From: an uncultured Ignavibacteria bacterium
GTDB taxonomy: Bacteria > Bacteroidota > Ignavibacteria > Kapaibacteriales > Kapaibacteriaceae
Direction: 5' to 3'
NCBI GenBank assembly: GCA_903939735.1
Contig: CAJAIA010000030.1
Coordinates: 1 to 64,000 of the forward strand
DNA: 64,000 nucleotides
This document shows, one piece after another, positions 55,265 to 63,885 of the stretch. The translations under genes and the position numbers were made by a program. How positions within the stretch are numbered: the stretch's first letter is position 1; the number at the start of each line of letters is the position of its first letter. The notes beneath the pieces are model-generated. The model was not told the DNA's origin. It was given only the letters and a program-made list of their open reading frames with translations, and made no database searches.

Positions 55265-55588
55265 GGGGGCTTGGAGCGATGTAGGAATCCGTGGGAGTTT
55301 CGCTGCAACTGCTGCTGAGAGGTCAATCCCTCTGGCATTACAGAAGTTCATCAATGAGATGAGCACATCTGCAGCTTCATCAGCAACATGCGCTTCGTCG
55401 ACGGGCGTCCCCCGCCAGCGCTTCTTCTCGAGATTTGCTAGCTCACCTGTTTCGCCACTAAGTTCAAGCGCGAAGAACTCGGGAGGCCGTGCGATGAAGC
55501 AGGCCGACTGATACGCATCAAACGCACGCTGGATGGGAGCAAGGCATTGCTCCACTTGATGAATAAGATCGTCACACAGTGGATGCAT
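55262..55588 (-). CDS. MazG-like nucleotide pyrophosphohydrolase
   Basis: Proteins of this all-alpha group cleave NTPs or dNTPs to monophosphates, cleaning the nucleotide pool. The 108-residue protein shows the EExxE-type metal motif split as LELSGETGELANLEKK (about 40-57) and VADEAADVLISLMNF (about 68-82), followed by the helix GIDLSAAVAAKL. It is a single-domain form, half the size of MazG. The ATG overlaps the stop of the response regulator (TAATG), so both are co-expressed. Confidence 0.85.
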   Translation of the reverse strand: MHPLCDDLIHQVEQCLAPIQRAFDAYQSACFIARPPEFFALELSGETGELANLEKKRWRGTPVDEAHVADEAADVLISLMNFCNARGIDLSAAVAAKLPRIPTSLQAP

Positions 55589-56292
55589 TACTCTTCCCCC
55601 TCCTCATCGCCATCTGCTGGTCCACCATCGCGCATGCGATAGCCGACACCTCGGACACTAGTTACGAGTTGCGACTGTCCGGGCTTTTCAATCTTCTGAC
55701 GGATGCGTTTGATATAGACGTCAATGATGTTCGACTCGGGATCGAAGTTGTGCTTCCAGACGTGTTGCATAATCATCGATCGCGATAGAATGCGATCCTT
55801 GTTACGCATGAGGTACTCGAGCAAGGCATATTCCTTGGTGGTAAGCTCGATCTCCTTCTCGTCGCGATAAGCAAAGTGCGTTACCAGATCCAACGTGAGA
55901 TCCCCACACTGCAGCTTCGTCGTCTTCTCAGGTGTAGACCGACGCAGGATCGATCGCAGGCGCGCCGCAAGCTCTTCGAAGTGAAACGGCTTTGAGAGGT
56001 AGTCGTCGGCTCCAAGATCCAAGCCTTGCACCCGATCCTCCATAGATCCCCGTGCCGTGAGCATCAAGACAGGCGTCACGTTGCCTTCGGCGCGCAGTGC
56101 GCGAAGCACGCTGTATCCGTCAAGTTTGGGTAGCATGACGTCGAGAACAATGGCATCAAACACATTGTGCAATGCAAGATCGAGTCCAGCCTGTCCATCG
56201 GCAGCCGTCTCCACAACATACCGCTCTTCCTCTAGGCCTCGCTGTATGAAGCTTGCAACTTTCCGTTCGTCTTCGATCACGAGAATACGCAT
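55588..56292 (-). CDS. OmpR-family response regulator (orphan)
   Basis: The 234-residue regulator has a receiver domain (1-118) with acidic pocket IEDER, phospho-acceptor Asp51 (VLDVMLPKLDG), the threonine in LTARG and Lys101 (LSKPF). An OmpR winged helix (about 130-222; LTTKEYALLEYLMRNKDRILSR, VRGVGYRMR) follows. The tail GPADGDEEGEE is unusually acidic. It resembles CusR/MprA regulators. No histidine kinase gene is adjacent. ATG 56292 fits the family start (RILVIEDE). Confidence 0.92.
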   Translation of the reverse strand: MRILVIEDERKVASFIQRGLEEERYVVETAADGQAGLDLALHNVFDAIVLDVMLPKLDGYSVLRALRAEGNVTPVLMLTARGSMEDRVQGLDLGADDYLSKPFHFEELAARLRSILRRSTPEKTTKLQCGDLTLDLVTHFAYRDEKEIELTTKEYALLEYLMRNKDRILSRSMIMQHVWKHNFDPESNIIDVYIKRIRQKIEKPGQSQLVTSVRGVGYRMRDGGPADGDEEGEE

Positions 56293-56314
56293 GCTGGCAA
56301 GATACAACGGACCG

Positions 56315-56322
56315 TATCTTCG
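56315..56322 (+). promoter_or_regulatory. -7-like box TATCTTCG before holB
   Basis: TATCTTCG ends 6 bases before the holB ATG, identical in sequence and spacing to the box before priA (2992-2999). Confidence 0.45.
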
Positions 56323-56328
56323 TGACGT

Positions 56329-57471
56329 ATGCGATGGTCATCCATTCTTGGTCAGGAACGCGTGGCGCAAATGCTCCAACGGTGCATTGTTGACCACCGA
56401 GTTCCACAAGCTCTCCTTCTTACAGGCCGTGAGGGGGCTGGCACGATTGCGCTTGCCTTAGCCTTTGCGCGAACGGTCAACTGTCGCAATCCGCTGGTCT
56501 CGCACCATAACGTCGCTCCCTGTGAAGCGTGCTCATCATGCTTACAATCTGCGACCTTGCAGCATACGAACATCAAGCTCATCATGGCGCTCCCCGCCGG
56601 CAAAGCGGATACGGAAGAAGATGTGGCTGATGACGTCCTCGAATCTCTGCGAGATATCATCGGAGCAGTCGCTGAGGACCCGTACACGCGCGTTCGCCTG
56701 CCTAATGCATCGATGATACGCATAGGTCAGATCCGCGAGGTGAAACGCATGCTGTCACTTTCTGCAGCACAGGAAGGACGTCGCGTTGTCATCATCGTCA
56801 ATGCTGAAGAGATGAACGTTGAGGCATCCAATGCGTTTCTCAAGACACTCGAAGAGCCACATGACGATGTAACAATCATCATGACGACTTCCCGTCCCGA
56901 ACGTCTCCTGCAGACGATCGTATCACGCTGTCAGGAGCTGATCGTACCACCACTATCTGACGAGATCGTCATCAAGACACTCGTTGCACGTGGCCTCTGT
57001 TCGGAAGATGAAGCATCACTCGTTGCCCCCTTTGCCGAAGGTGATATTCAACGTGCGGCAGACTTTGTGTCCGAAGATGTGCGGACGCTGCGAACATCAG
57101 CACTTGCACTTCTTCGCTCAGCGCTTCGAGGTAAGGATTATCGCAATGCGCTGTCCGACGCAGCAGCTGAGATTGGTGATGAGCGTAGCAAGGCGAAAGC
57201 CGAAGCGACACTATCACTCTTGGCCGTGTGGTTGCGCGACGCGTATGCGCTGGCGCTGGGCGGACCCGACGTGCGCCTTGTCAATGCCGACGATCGGTCA
57301 GCACTGGAGAAGTTCGCTGCTGCCTTTGGTTCAGCTGATTTGTTGTCTGTTATCACGGTGATCGAGCGTGCAGCACGGGACATCCAACGCAACACGTCAA
57401 TCACGCTCACGCTCCTGACTGCGATGATGGACATTCGCGTAATCATCGCCCGCACGCGCGTCAGCGCGTGA
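56329..57471 (+). CDS. holB: DNA polymerase III delta-prime subunit
   Basis: Delta-prime is the stator of the clamp loader. The 380-residue protein has the family start ILGQERVAQML, an incomplete Walker A (GREGAGTIAL, no lysine) as expected of delta-prime, a zinc-binding group CEACSSC with a further cysteine and histidine downstream, and IRQ-type AAA+ sensor segments (LLQTIVSRCQEL). The arginine finger SRC is present. It is divergent from the response regulator. It converges on uvrC across 32 bases. Confidence 0.92.
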   Translation: MRWSSILGQERVAQMLQRCIVDHRVPQALLLTGREGAGTIALALAFARTVNCRNPLVSHHNVAPCEACSSCLQSATLQHTNIKLIMALPAGKADTEEDVADDVLESLRDIIGAVAEDPYTRVRLPNASMIRIGQIREVKRMLSLSAAQEGRRVVIIVNAEEMNVEASNAFLKTLEEPHDDVTIIMTTSRPERLLQTIVSRCQELIVPPLSDEIVIKTLVARGLCSEDEASLVAPFAEGDIQRAADFVSEDVRTLRTSALALLRSALRGKDYRNALSDAAAEIGDERSKAKAEATLSLLAVWLRDAYALALGGPDVRLVNADDRSALEKFAAAFGSADLLSVITVIERAARDIQRNTSITLTLLTAMMDIRVIIARTRVSA

Positions 57472-57503
57472 CATTCAGTAGACGTCTCGTGGCACGCGTC
57501 AGC

Positions 57504-59363
57504 CTACTCGTTCTCAGCACCCGGACTGTCGAAGTGTCGTCGAATCGCCGAAGCAACTGCTTCACCGACGATAGCGGCAAGCTGCTCGTGGGTAGCCAGC
57601 CGCACCTGTTCGACTGAACCTAGTGCAGAAAGGAGCTTCTTCGCGCGTGCATCACCAACACCAGCAATTCCCGTAAGTGCAGTCTGAAGTGTGCGCTTTG
57701 AACGCAACATTCGATGATACGTAATCGCAAAGCGGTGCGCTTCATCACGTGCCTGTTGCAGCAGTCGTAGGCTGGGCGATGTTTTTGCAAGATAGAGCGG
57801 TGTTGAGGAGTTGGGCGTAAACACTTCCTCGAGGCGCTTGGCAAGACCTATAACAGTGAACCGTCCAACGAGGTTGAGTGATTCGAGCACTTCCATCGCA
57901 TGGGACAATTGCCCCTTCCCACCGTCGATGATTAGCAAATCTGGAAGCGCTTGTTCTTCATCGAGCGCTCGCGAAAAGCGCCGCGTGAGCACCTCTTTCA
58001 TCGCCTCGAAGTCGTCATTCCCCTCAACTGTGCGCAGCTTGTAGTGCCGGTACTCAGATTTTTTCGGCTTTCCGTCAGCAAACACCACCATCGACGATAC
58101 ATAGTCAGTCCCTTGCATGTGCGAGTTATCGAAGCACTCGATTCTGCGCGGCATCCGTTCCATGCGCAGATCTGCTTGCAGCGACAATACCGCCTTCGGC
58201 AGTGATTGATCCAACTGCGCCTGCTGCAGGAGGCGTTCTCGCAGGAGCACGTCGGCATTCATCTCGGCCATCTGAAGAACCTTCTTTTTGTCGCCGATCT
58301 TGGGGACATGCAAATGCACTGCTCGCCCCTTGACCTGTGCAAGGTATGCCTCCATGACATCGGCGTCATCGATATCACAGGGAAGCAGGACCTCCTCTGG
58401 CAATTGCTCTGCATCGATGTACCACCGTTCGAGAGCCTGACGCACGATTTCGGCGTCTGAACTATCTCGGGCTGATGCGACAAAGACATGTCGCTTTCCG
58501 ATGAGTTTACCATCGCGGATCAGCAAGAGAACAACACATGCTTGCGTATCTGCACGAGCGAGTGCGAGCACGTCTCTATCAACCTCGTCCGTGCTCACCA
58601 CTTTTTGCTTGCCCGTATACTCGCGCAGAAGAAGAAGCCGACGGCGGACATCTGCGGCATCTTCAAAACGTAGAAGTTCAGCGAGTTCATGCATCCGTGT
58701 TTCAAGCTCGCGTTCGAGGTCACGGGTCTTGCCCTGGAGAACGCGATGCACGTCGCGTATGTGCTGTCCGTAGTCTTCACGTCCTACATGCGCCTCACAA
58801 GGGCCTTCGCACTTGCGGATATGATAGTCGAGGCACACACGATACTTCCCCGTCGCTACACTTGCTTCCGTGAGTGGAAGATCGCAGGAGCGGAGTGGGA
58901 AGACTGACCGCAAGGTTTTCATCAAACCGTAGAGATACGTTCCATCCGTGTATGGCCCGTAATAGGTGCTACCATCACGAATGACGCGACGCGTTGGGAA
59001 CACGCGAGGGAACTCCTCACGGGTAACACGGATATACGGATACGACTTATCGTCCTTCAGGAGGATGTTATACTTCGGCTTATGTTCCTTGATAAGCGTG
59101 TTTTCAAGTATCAACGCTTCAACTTCGGTGTCCGTGACGATTGTCTCGAAATCTGCAATACGCAGCATCAACGCCCGCGTCTTGGCATCAACGGGACGTC
59201 CTTCCTGGAAATACGACTTCACGCGGGCGCGCAGGTTCTTTGCCTTGCCCACATAAATAATCGTGCCCCCGGTATCACGATGGAGGTACACTCCTGGGCG
59301 AGTCGGCAATCCGGCTACTTTTTGGAGGAGTTCGTCCGAATGTCGTGAGGATGAATCTGACAT
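57504..59363 (-). CDS. uvrC: Excinuclease ABC subunit C
   Basis: UvrC makes both incisions around a DNA lesion marked by UvrAB. The 619-residue protein has the N-terminal GIY-YIG nuclease (about 15-95; GVYLHRDTGGTIIYVGKAKNL), a cysteine cluster with CLDYHIRKCEGPC, the UVR motif (about 205-240), the RNase H-like nuclease (IECFDNSHMQGTD; LIIDGGKGQL) and tandem helix-hairpin-helix motifs at the end. The motifs look intact. The ATG is 4 bases after a consensus -7 box. Confidence 0.97.
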   Translation of the reverse strand: MSDSSSRHSDELLQKVAGLPTRPGVYLHRDTGGTIIYVGKAKNLRARVKSYFQEGRPVDAKTRALMLRIADFETIVTDTEVEALILENTLIKEHKPKYNILLKDDKSYPYIRVTREEFPRVFPTRRVIRDGSTYYGPYTDGTYLYGLMKTLRSVFPLRSCDLPLTEASVATGKYRVCLDYHIRKCEGPCEAHVGREDYGQHIRDVHRVLQGKTRDLERELETRMHELAELLRFEDAADVRRRLLLLREYTGKQKVVSTDEVDRDVLALARADTQACVVLLLIRDGKLIGKRHVFVASARDSSDAEIVRQALERWYIDAEQLPEEVLLPCDIDDADVMEAYLAQVKGRAVHLHVPKIGDKKKVLQMAEMNADVLLRERLLQQAQLDQSLPKAVLSLQADLRMERMPRRIECFDNSHMQGTDYVSSMVVFADGKPKKSEYRHYKLRTVEGNDDFEAMKEVLTRRFSRALDEEQALPDLLIIDGGKGQLSHAMEVLESLNLVGRFTVIGLAKRLEEVFTPNSSTPLYLAKTSPSLRLLQQARDEAHRFAITYHRMLRSKRTLQTALTGIAGVGDARAKKLLSALGSVEQVRLATHEQLAAIVGEAVASAIRRHFDSPGAENE

Positions 59364-59367
59364 GTCA

Positions 59368-59375
59368 CAAAACTA
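59368..59375 (-). promoter_or_regulatory. -7 box TAGTTTTG abutting uvrC
   Basis: On the minus strand TAGTTTTG ends 4 bases before the uvrC ATG. No ribosome site fits between them. Confidence 0.55.
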
Positions 59376-59436
59376 TGGGCTACGCACTGTCCTGAAACGG
59401 CAAAACGTATATTGACGCAGGCTTTTTTGTTGGAGT

Positions 59437-60756
59437 ATGTCGATGAATCACACAACCGACGGCATCGTCTCTATTGAGGAGATCGCCAAGGAACTGAAAG
59501 ACGCTGCCACGTTTATCGGACAGCGTGTCATAAATCGCGAAGAAGTGATCGAGCAGGCGTTCTGTGCGCTCCTCACCGCCGAACATATGCTTCTGCAAAG
59601 TCGCACGGGTGTTGGCAAATCCCTCCTAGCCGAACAGATCTTCCGCATGTTCGATGGTGCGCGCATGTTCCGTGTTCAAGCGAGCAAGGAGCAACAGCCC
59701 GACACCTTCTTCGGTGGACTGGATCTTGAGGAACTCAAGGCGGGCCGGATCATCCACAACACCAAGGGCTCGCTTGTAGAAAGTGATTTCGGCTTTATCG
59801 ACGAGATCTTTGATGCGAACGATTTTACGCTTCGCGCACTGCTATCTCTCCTGAATGAGCGTCGACTTCTTCGAGGCGTTCAGGATGTTGCCTCTCCCCT
59901 GCATACAGTGCTTGCTGCGACAAATTACCTGCGCGTAAGTGAGGTCACCGAGGCGCTCCTCGACCGTTTCCTATTCAAGGCGGTCATTCTGCCGGATAAG
60001 GACCCGTTCATCCAGTATCGCATCGCTCAACGATACCTTGAGCACGGAGGGCGTGTCGCGGAACCTCCACGCACCATTCCTCTGGAACGCCTTCAGCACA
60101 TGCATCGCATCATTGTCGGCCGTTCCGAAGATGTCCAGATCTCGATCACGAACGAACTGCTCTACTTCACCAACATCGTGATCCGTCACTACGAGTTCCT
60201 CCAAAATCGTCAGCGTGGCGAAACCGCGCGGCATGGCGATGGAACAGACTTCTACATCTCTCCACGGACGCAGGCGAAGTCCTTGGATCTCCTGCGCGCA
60301 CTTGCGTTGCTCAAGGGACGCAGCCATGTGATCCACGACGACGTCAGCCGCCTGTACTTCATCTTCGCGACAGTGGGCATTCCCGAAGAAATCTCGCTCT
60401 TCAAGAAGGCCTACACCACAGTCCTTAACTCACTCACTGCGTCGCGAGGATTTGATCAGATCACGATTCTGCTCGACTTCACAGACCTTCTGCGAGAGCT
60501 GCGTGCATCGCCACGCATGATGCTCGAGCCTCTCACAAACTTCGCTGATACGCCAGTTCGCCGAACCTTCATGGATTGGATTCGGGAGCGGTTTGGTCAG
60601 GACCTGCCGCAGGATCAAAACAAGAAGATGCTCGAGCAGTTTATCACTGACTTCGTTCCGGTGTGTGACGAAGTGCGCGAACTTCGCCATTCCGTTGAAC
60701 GCACGTTGCAACAGACATTGATTGCTGTGGAACGTGAGCTACAGCGAGGGGCATAA
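59437..60756 (+). CDS. MoxR-family AAA+ ATPase
   Basis: MoxR ATPases act as chaperones that insert cofactors or remodel complexes, usually with a VWA partner. The 439-residue protein has Walker A TGVGKS (about 57-62), Walker B FGFIDEIFDAN (about 113-123), a sensor 1 asparagine in AATNYLR and the arginine finger in LLDRFLFKA. A longer C-terminal helical region (about 330-439) follows, recalling the RavA type. The VWA gene starts 6 bases downstream, supporting a MoxR-VWA pair. Target unknown. Confidence 0.9.
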   Translation: MSMNHTTDGIVSIEEIAKELKDAATFIGQRVINREEVIEQAFCALLTAEHMLLQSRTGVGKSLLAEQIFRMFDGARMFRVQASKEQQPDTFFGGLDLEELKAGRIIHNTKGSLVESDFGFIDEIFDANDFTLRALLSLLNERRLLRGVQDVASPLHTVLAATNYLRVSEVTEALLDRFLFKAVILPDKDPFIQYRIAQRYLEHGGRVAEPPRTIPLERLQHMHRIIVGRSEDVQISITNELLYFTNIVIRHYEFLQNRQRGETARHGDGTDFYISPRTQAKSLDLLRALALLKGRSHVIHDDVSRLYFIFATVGIPEEISLFKKAYTTVLNSLTASRGFDQITILLDFTDLLRELRASPRMMLEPLTNFADTPVRRTFMDWIRERFGQDLPQDQNKKMLEQFITDFVPVCDEVRELRHSVERTLQQTLIAVERELQRGA

Positions 60757-60762
60757 GCGGTC

Positions 60763-62325
60763 ATGTCACGGAACGCCATCGAGACATCGCGGTTCTTTTC
60801 CAGCATGGAGCAGTTCGGCTTCTTCGATGCTGTTGAAGAACACCTTCCCGATGAGTTCACGATCATTTATGAAATCGCGCGAGTCCTCGAAGATCAAACG
60901 CATGCCATTTCGCGTGCCCTCGCACCAGTGTTGGAACTCGAACAAGCATCGTCCGATTCTACATCACCTGAGCTGATCACTATTCCCATCATCTCGGAAG
61001 CAAAAGAGTACGAAGCAGATTTGATCCGAAGTGTCACCGAAGTACGATCTATCTATTCTGCACAGCATCTCTTGCCCGAAATGGTCTTCCTGCGGCGCCT
61101 CGCGGAACGGTCGCTCTGGATGCCTCGCCCACGTGCTCCAAAGAACTTTCGATACCAGACCGAGAGTAACCGCTTCTCACCCGACGATCGCAAGCAGAAG
61201 GTCTACATCCTCTTCGACACATCGTCGTCGATGCAACAGCACTACCGCATACATCTGGCCAAAGCCATCGTGTATCTGTTTCTTACACAGAACCAACGTG
61301 AGCTTGGCACGGTGTTCTTTCGCACCTTCGACCTTACCGTTGGCGAACGATATGTAGCTCGGGACATACCGAGTTACGATCGTCTCATAAGCGACGTCAT
61401 GCATCTGTCTGCGCAAGGCAATGGGACAGTATTGCAGAAAGCACTCGTAACAGCGATTGAAGACATCTCGCATGAAAGCCAACTCAGCAGTGCTCACATT
61501 CTCGTTGTCACCGACGGTGTAGCCCACATCGATCTTGATCTCGTGCGCCCTATGATGGGTTCTACTATCACGGTCAACACCGTGAAGATTGGCGACGCGA
61601 AGATGTTCGTCGATGCGAAGATGATCGAGGATCAACTCATGACGTCGTCGAGCGAGGATGCAGTTCGTATCCGCGAGCTCATTGCGCAGCGGCGTGATCT
61701 CGAACGTCAAATCGCCAGCGCATCAGGCCAACATCGCACCTTGGCGTTGAAGTCCCAGTTGCAGCTCGTACAACGTCACATTGACACGCTGATGCAGAGA
61801 ACATCTGCGTGGGCTGCAGAGACCTATGGCACTGAGATCAGAGAGCTCAGTTCTATCTACGTGAACGTCGATGACATTCGACCAGACGAGATGTTTTCTC
61901 TTCCGGAGGATCAGGTGCGTGAGCTCGAAGAGCTTGCCGACTCTCTCCTACAGGCACTACGCGATGAACGCCAGGTAGAAGACATCAAGCGCGCAGCAAT
62001 TCTGTATGACCACCTCATGCTGCTGATGCGCTACAACAAGATCGATGCGTCACGTTTCCAGCAGTCAGCGAAAGAACTTGAGGAAATGCTTGACTCGATC
62101 CTGAACAAACCTGCAGGAACAAGTGAAGACCTCTCGATCAACGAGCTTGAACGCATGCAGCTTCGCAACATGCTCGACATCGCAAGCTTCAAGCAGAAGC
62201 TCTCGCTCGCTACCTTACTGAGGATTCTCTTCTTAAAGGCTAAGCGTTGGTGGCTAGCCCGCAGACAATTCCGCGCCTTCCGGGCGCTTACAGGACGCAG
62301 TGCGCGTCAACGCTCATCGCGTTAG
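60763..62325 (+). CDS. VWA-domain protein, partner of MoxR ATPase (CoxE/ViaA-like)
   Basis: The 520-residue cytoplasmic protein has a helical N-terminus (1-140) and a VWA domain (about 145-280) with MIDAS sequence FDTSSSM, a threonine in GNGTVLQKAL and VVTDG. Helical and coiled-coil segments follow (about 300-480), ending in a basic tail. The domain order resembles ViaA, partner of RavA, and CoxE proteins. There is no signal peptide or membrane helix. Its TAG overlaps the ugd stop by four bases (TTAG). Confidence 0.86.
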   Translation: MSRNAIETSRFFSSMEQFGFFDAVEEHLPDEFTIIYEIARVLEDQTHAISRALAPVLELEQASSDSTSPELITIPIISEAKEYEADLIRSVTEVRSIYSAQHLLPEMVFLRRLAERSLWMPRPRAPKNFRYQTESNRFSPDDRKQKVYILFDTSSSMQQHYRIHLAKAIVYLFLTQNQRELGTVFFRTFDLTVGERYVARDIPSYDRLISDVMHLSAQGNGTVLQKALVTAIEDISHESQLSSAHILVVTDGVAHIDLDLVRPMMGSTITVNTVKIGDAKMFVDAKMIEDQLMTSSSEDAVRIRELIAQRRDLERQIASASGQHRTLALKSQLQLVQRHIDTLMQRTSAWAAETYGTEIRELSSIYVNVDDIRPDEMFSLPEDQVRELEELADSLLQALRDERQVEDIKRAAILYDHLMLLMRYNKIDASRFQQSAKELEEMLDSILNKPAGTSEDLSINELERMQLRNMLDIASFKQKLSLATLLRILFLKAKRWWLARRQFRAFRALTGRSARQRSSR

Positions 62326-63668
62326 AGTTCTTGCGGTGGGACGGACGCCCGTCCAACAGAGTGGTACTCAAATCCGTCAGCTGCCATGTCTTCAGGTTCG
62401 TACATGTTCCGTCCATCGAAGATCAACGGTCGAATCAGAAGAGACTTCATGCGCAGCATATCAGGCTTACGGAACTCGTTCCACTCAGTGGCAATAACCA
62501 ATGCGTCTGCACCTGCGAGAGCATCGTAGCTCGTCTCACAGTATGTGACGCGATTGCCGAGGATTCGACGTGCCGTTTCAATTGCCTCAGGGTCGTACAC
62601 CTGCACCGTTGCTCCAGCCTCAAGCAACGCATTAACAATCACGAGTGCCGGAGCTTCGCGGACGTCATCAGTGTTCGGCTTGAATGACAAGCCCCACAAT
62701 GCAACAACACGCCCACGCATCATACCGTCGAAACGACGGAGTATCCGGTCGATAAACCGGCGCACTTGACGGTCGTTGACGTGCTTGGTTGCTTCAACAA
62801 TTTCAAGGGGTGAGCCCACTTCGTTTGCCGCATGGATGATGGCCTTGACGTCCTTCGGGAAGCAAGAACCACCATAACCGATACCAGAGAACAAGAACCG
62901 CTTTCCAATGCGTCCGTCAGTACCGATACCGAGACGAATCTTTTCAATGTCTGCACCCACATGCTCGCAGTATTCCGACAGATCGTTCATGAACGAGATC
63001 TTCACGGCGAGAAAGGCATTGGCTGCATACTTCGTGACTTCAGCACTCTTTTCGTCGAACACAAGAATTGGAGCGCCCGTCTGCACAAACGGCTCGTATA
63101 CATCGCGTAGCACTTCTGCAGCATACTGGCTCGAGGTACCAACAACGACGCGATCAGGCTTCATGAAGTCATCAACAGCAAATCCTTCGCGCAAGAACTC
63201 AGGATTGCTCACGACATCGACGCGACGCGTGGGAGCATACTCAGCAAAAATTGACGCAACACGCGCAGCCGTTCCCACAGGAACGGTACTCTTATTGATC
63301 ACAATACGGGGCTCTGTGATGTCGAGCTCATTCAGAAGCTGAGCGACACGCACGGCAGTTGTCATCACCATTTCAAGGTCGGCCTGCCCATCCTTACCAG
63401 GGGGCGTCGGCAGACAGAACATCAGGAGTTCACACGTTGCAACGGCTTCGGCAAGATCCAGAGAAAAGCGAATGCGCTTCTCACGAACGTTCCGCTCAAG
63501 TACGTGATCGAGCCCTGGTTCATAGATCGGAACCTCACCGCGTTGGAGGAGGGCAACCTTTTCCGGATCAACGTCGATACACAGAACGTCATTGCCCACA
63601 TCGGCAAGGCACGTTCCCGTAACGAGACCAACATATCCAGTTCCGATGACAGCGATTCTGTACGACAT
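62322..63668 (-). CDS. ugd: UDP-glucose 6-dehydrogenase
   Basis: Ugd oxidises UDP-glucose to UDP-glucuronate with two NAD+, feeding capsule, exopolysaccharide or LPS sugars. The 448-residue protein starts RIAVIGTGYVGLVTGTCLAD (NAD site). The catalytic cysteine lies in GIGYGGSCFPKD (about 260). LWGLSFKPNTDDVREAP marks the UDP-binding domain. A GDP-mannose or UDP-GlcNAc dehydrogenase is less likely given these motifs. It follows the small membrane-protein gene by 37 bases. Confidence 0.94.
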   Translation of the reverse strand: MSYRIAVIGTGYVGLVTGTCLADVGNDVLCIDVDPEKVALLQRGEVPIYEPGLDHVLERNVREKRIRFSLDLAEAVATCELLMFCLPTPPGKDGQADLEMVMTTAVRVAQLLNELDITEPRIVINKSTVPVGTAARVASIFAEYAPTRRVDVVSNPEFLREGFAVDDFMKPDRVVVGTSSQYAAEVLRDVYEPFVQTGAPILVFDEKSAEVTKYAANAFLAVKISFMNDLSEYCEHVGADIEKIRLGIGTDGRIGKRFLFSGIGYGGSCFPKDVKAIIHAANEVGSPLEIVEATKHVNDRQVRRFIDRILRRFDGMMRGRVVALWGLSFKPNTDDVREAPALVIVNALLEAGATVQVYDPEAIETARRILGNRVTYCETSYDALAGADALVIATEWNEFRKPDMLRMKSLLIRPLIFDGRNMYEPEDMAADGFEYHSVGRASVPPQEL

Positions 63669-63705
63669 TGGGTGATTCTGAGATGAGAAAAGACCGGACG
63701 GTACC

Positions 63706-63885
63706 CTAGAGGGTCTGGGCCATCAGCGCCCGGACCACAAAGATGAGCACGAGAAGGATCGCGACCAAAATACCCAGCTTAACAAGACGCTTTATCAAGG
63801 AGAGCGCAAGAAGCACCACGAGAGCTACAACGCCCCACTGAACCAATGGCGGGAGCCCTGCTATGAACGGCAACGCATCGAACAT
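63706..63885 (-). CDS. 59-residue predicted membrane protein
   Basis: This short frame reads from ATG 63885 to TAG 63706. It encodes two hydrophobic segments (about 15-31 and 37-54; QWGVVALVVLLALSLI and KLGILVAILLVLIFVV) with a basic loop IKRLVK between them. The ATG overlaps the stop of the TonB-like gene (TAATG), which is strong support that it is real. No family is recognised. Two short helices with a basic turn suggest an inner-membrane hairpin. It may help the TonB-like protein. Confidence 0.65.
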   Translation of the reverse strand: MFDALPFIAGLPPLVQWGVVALVVLLALSLIKRLVKLGILVAILLVLIFVVRALMAQTL

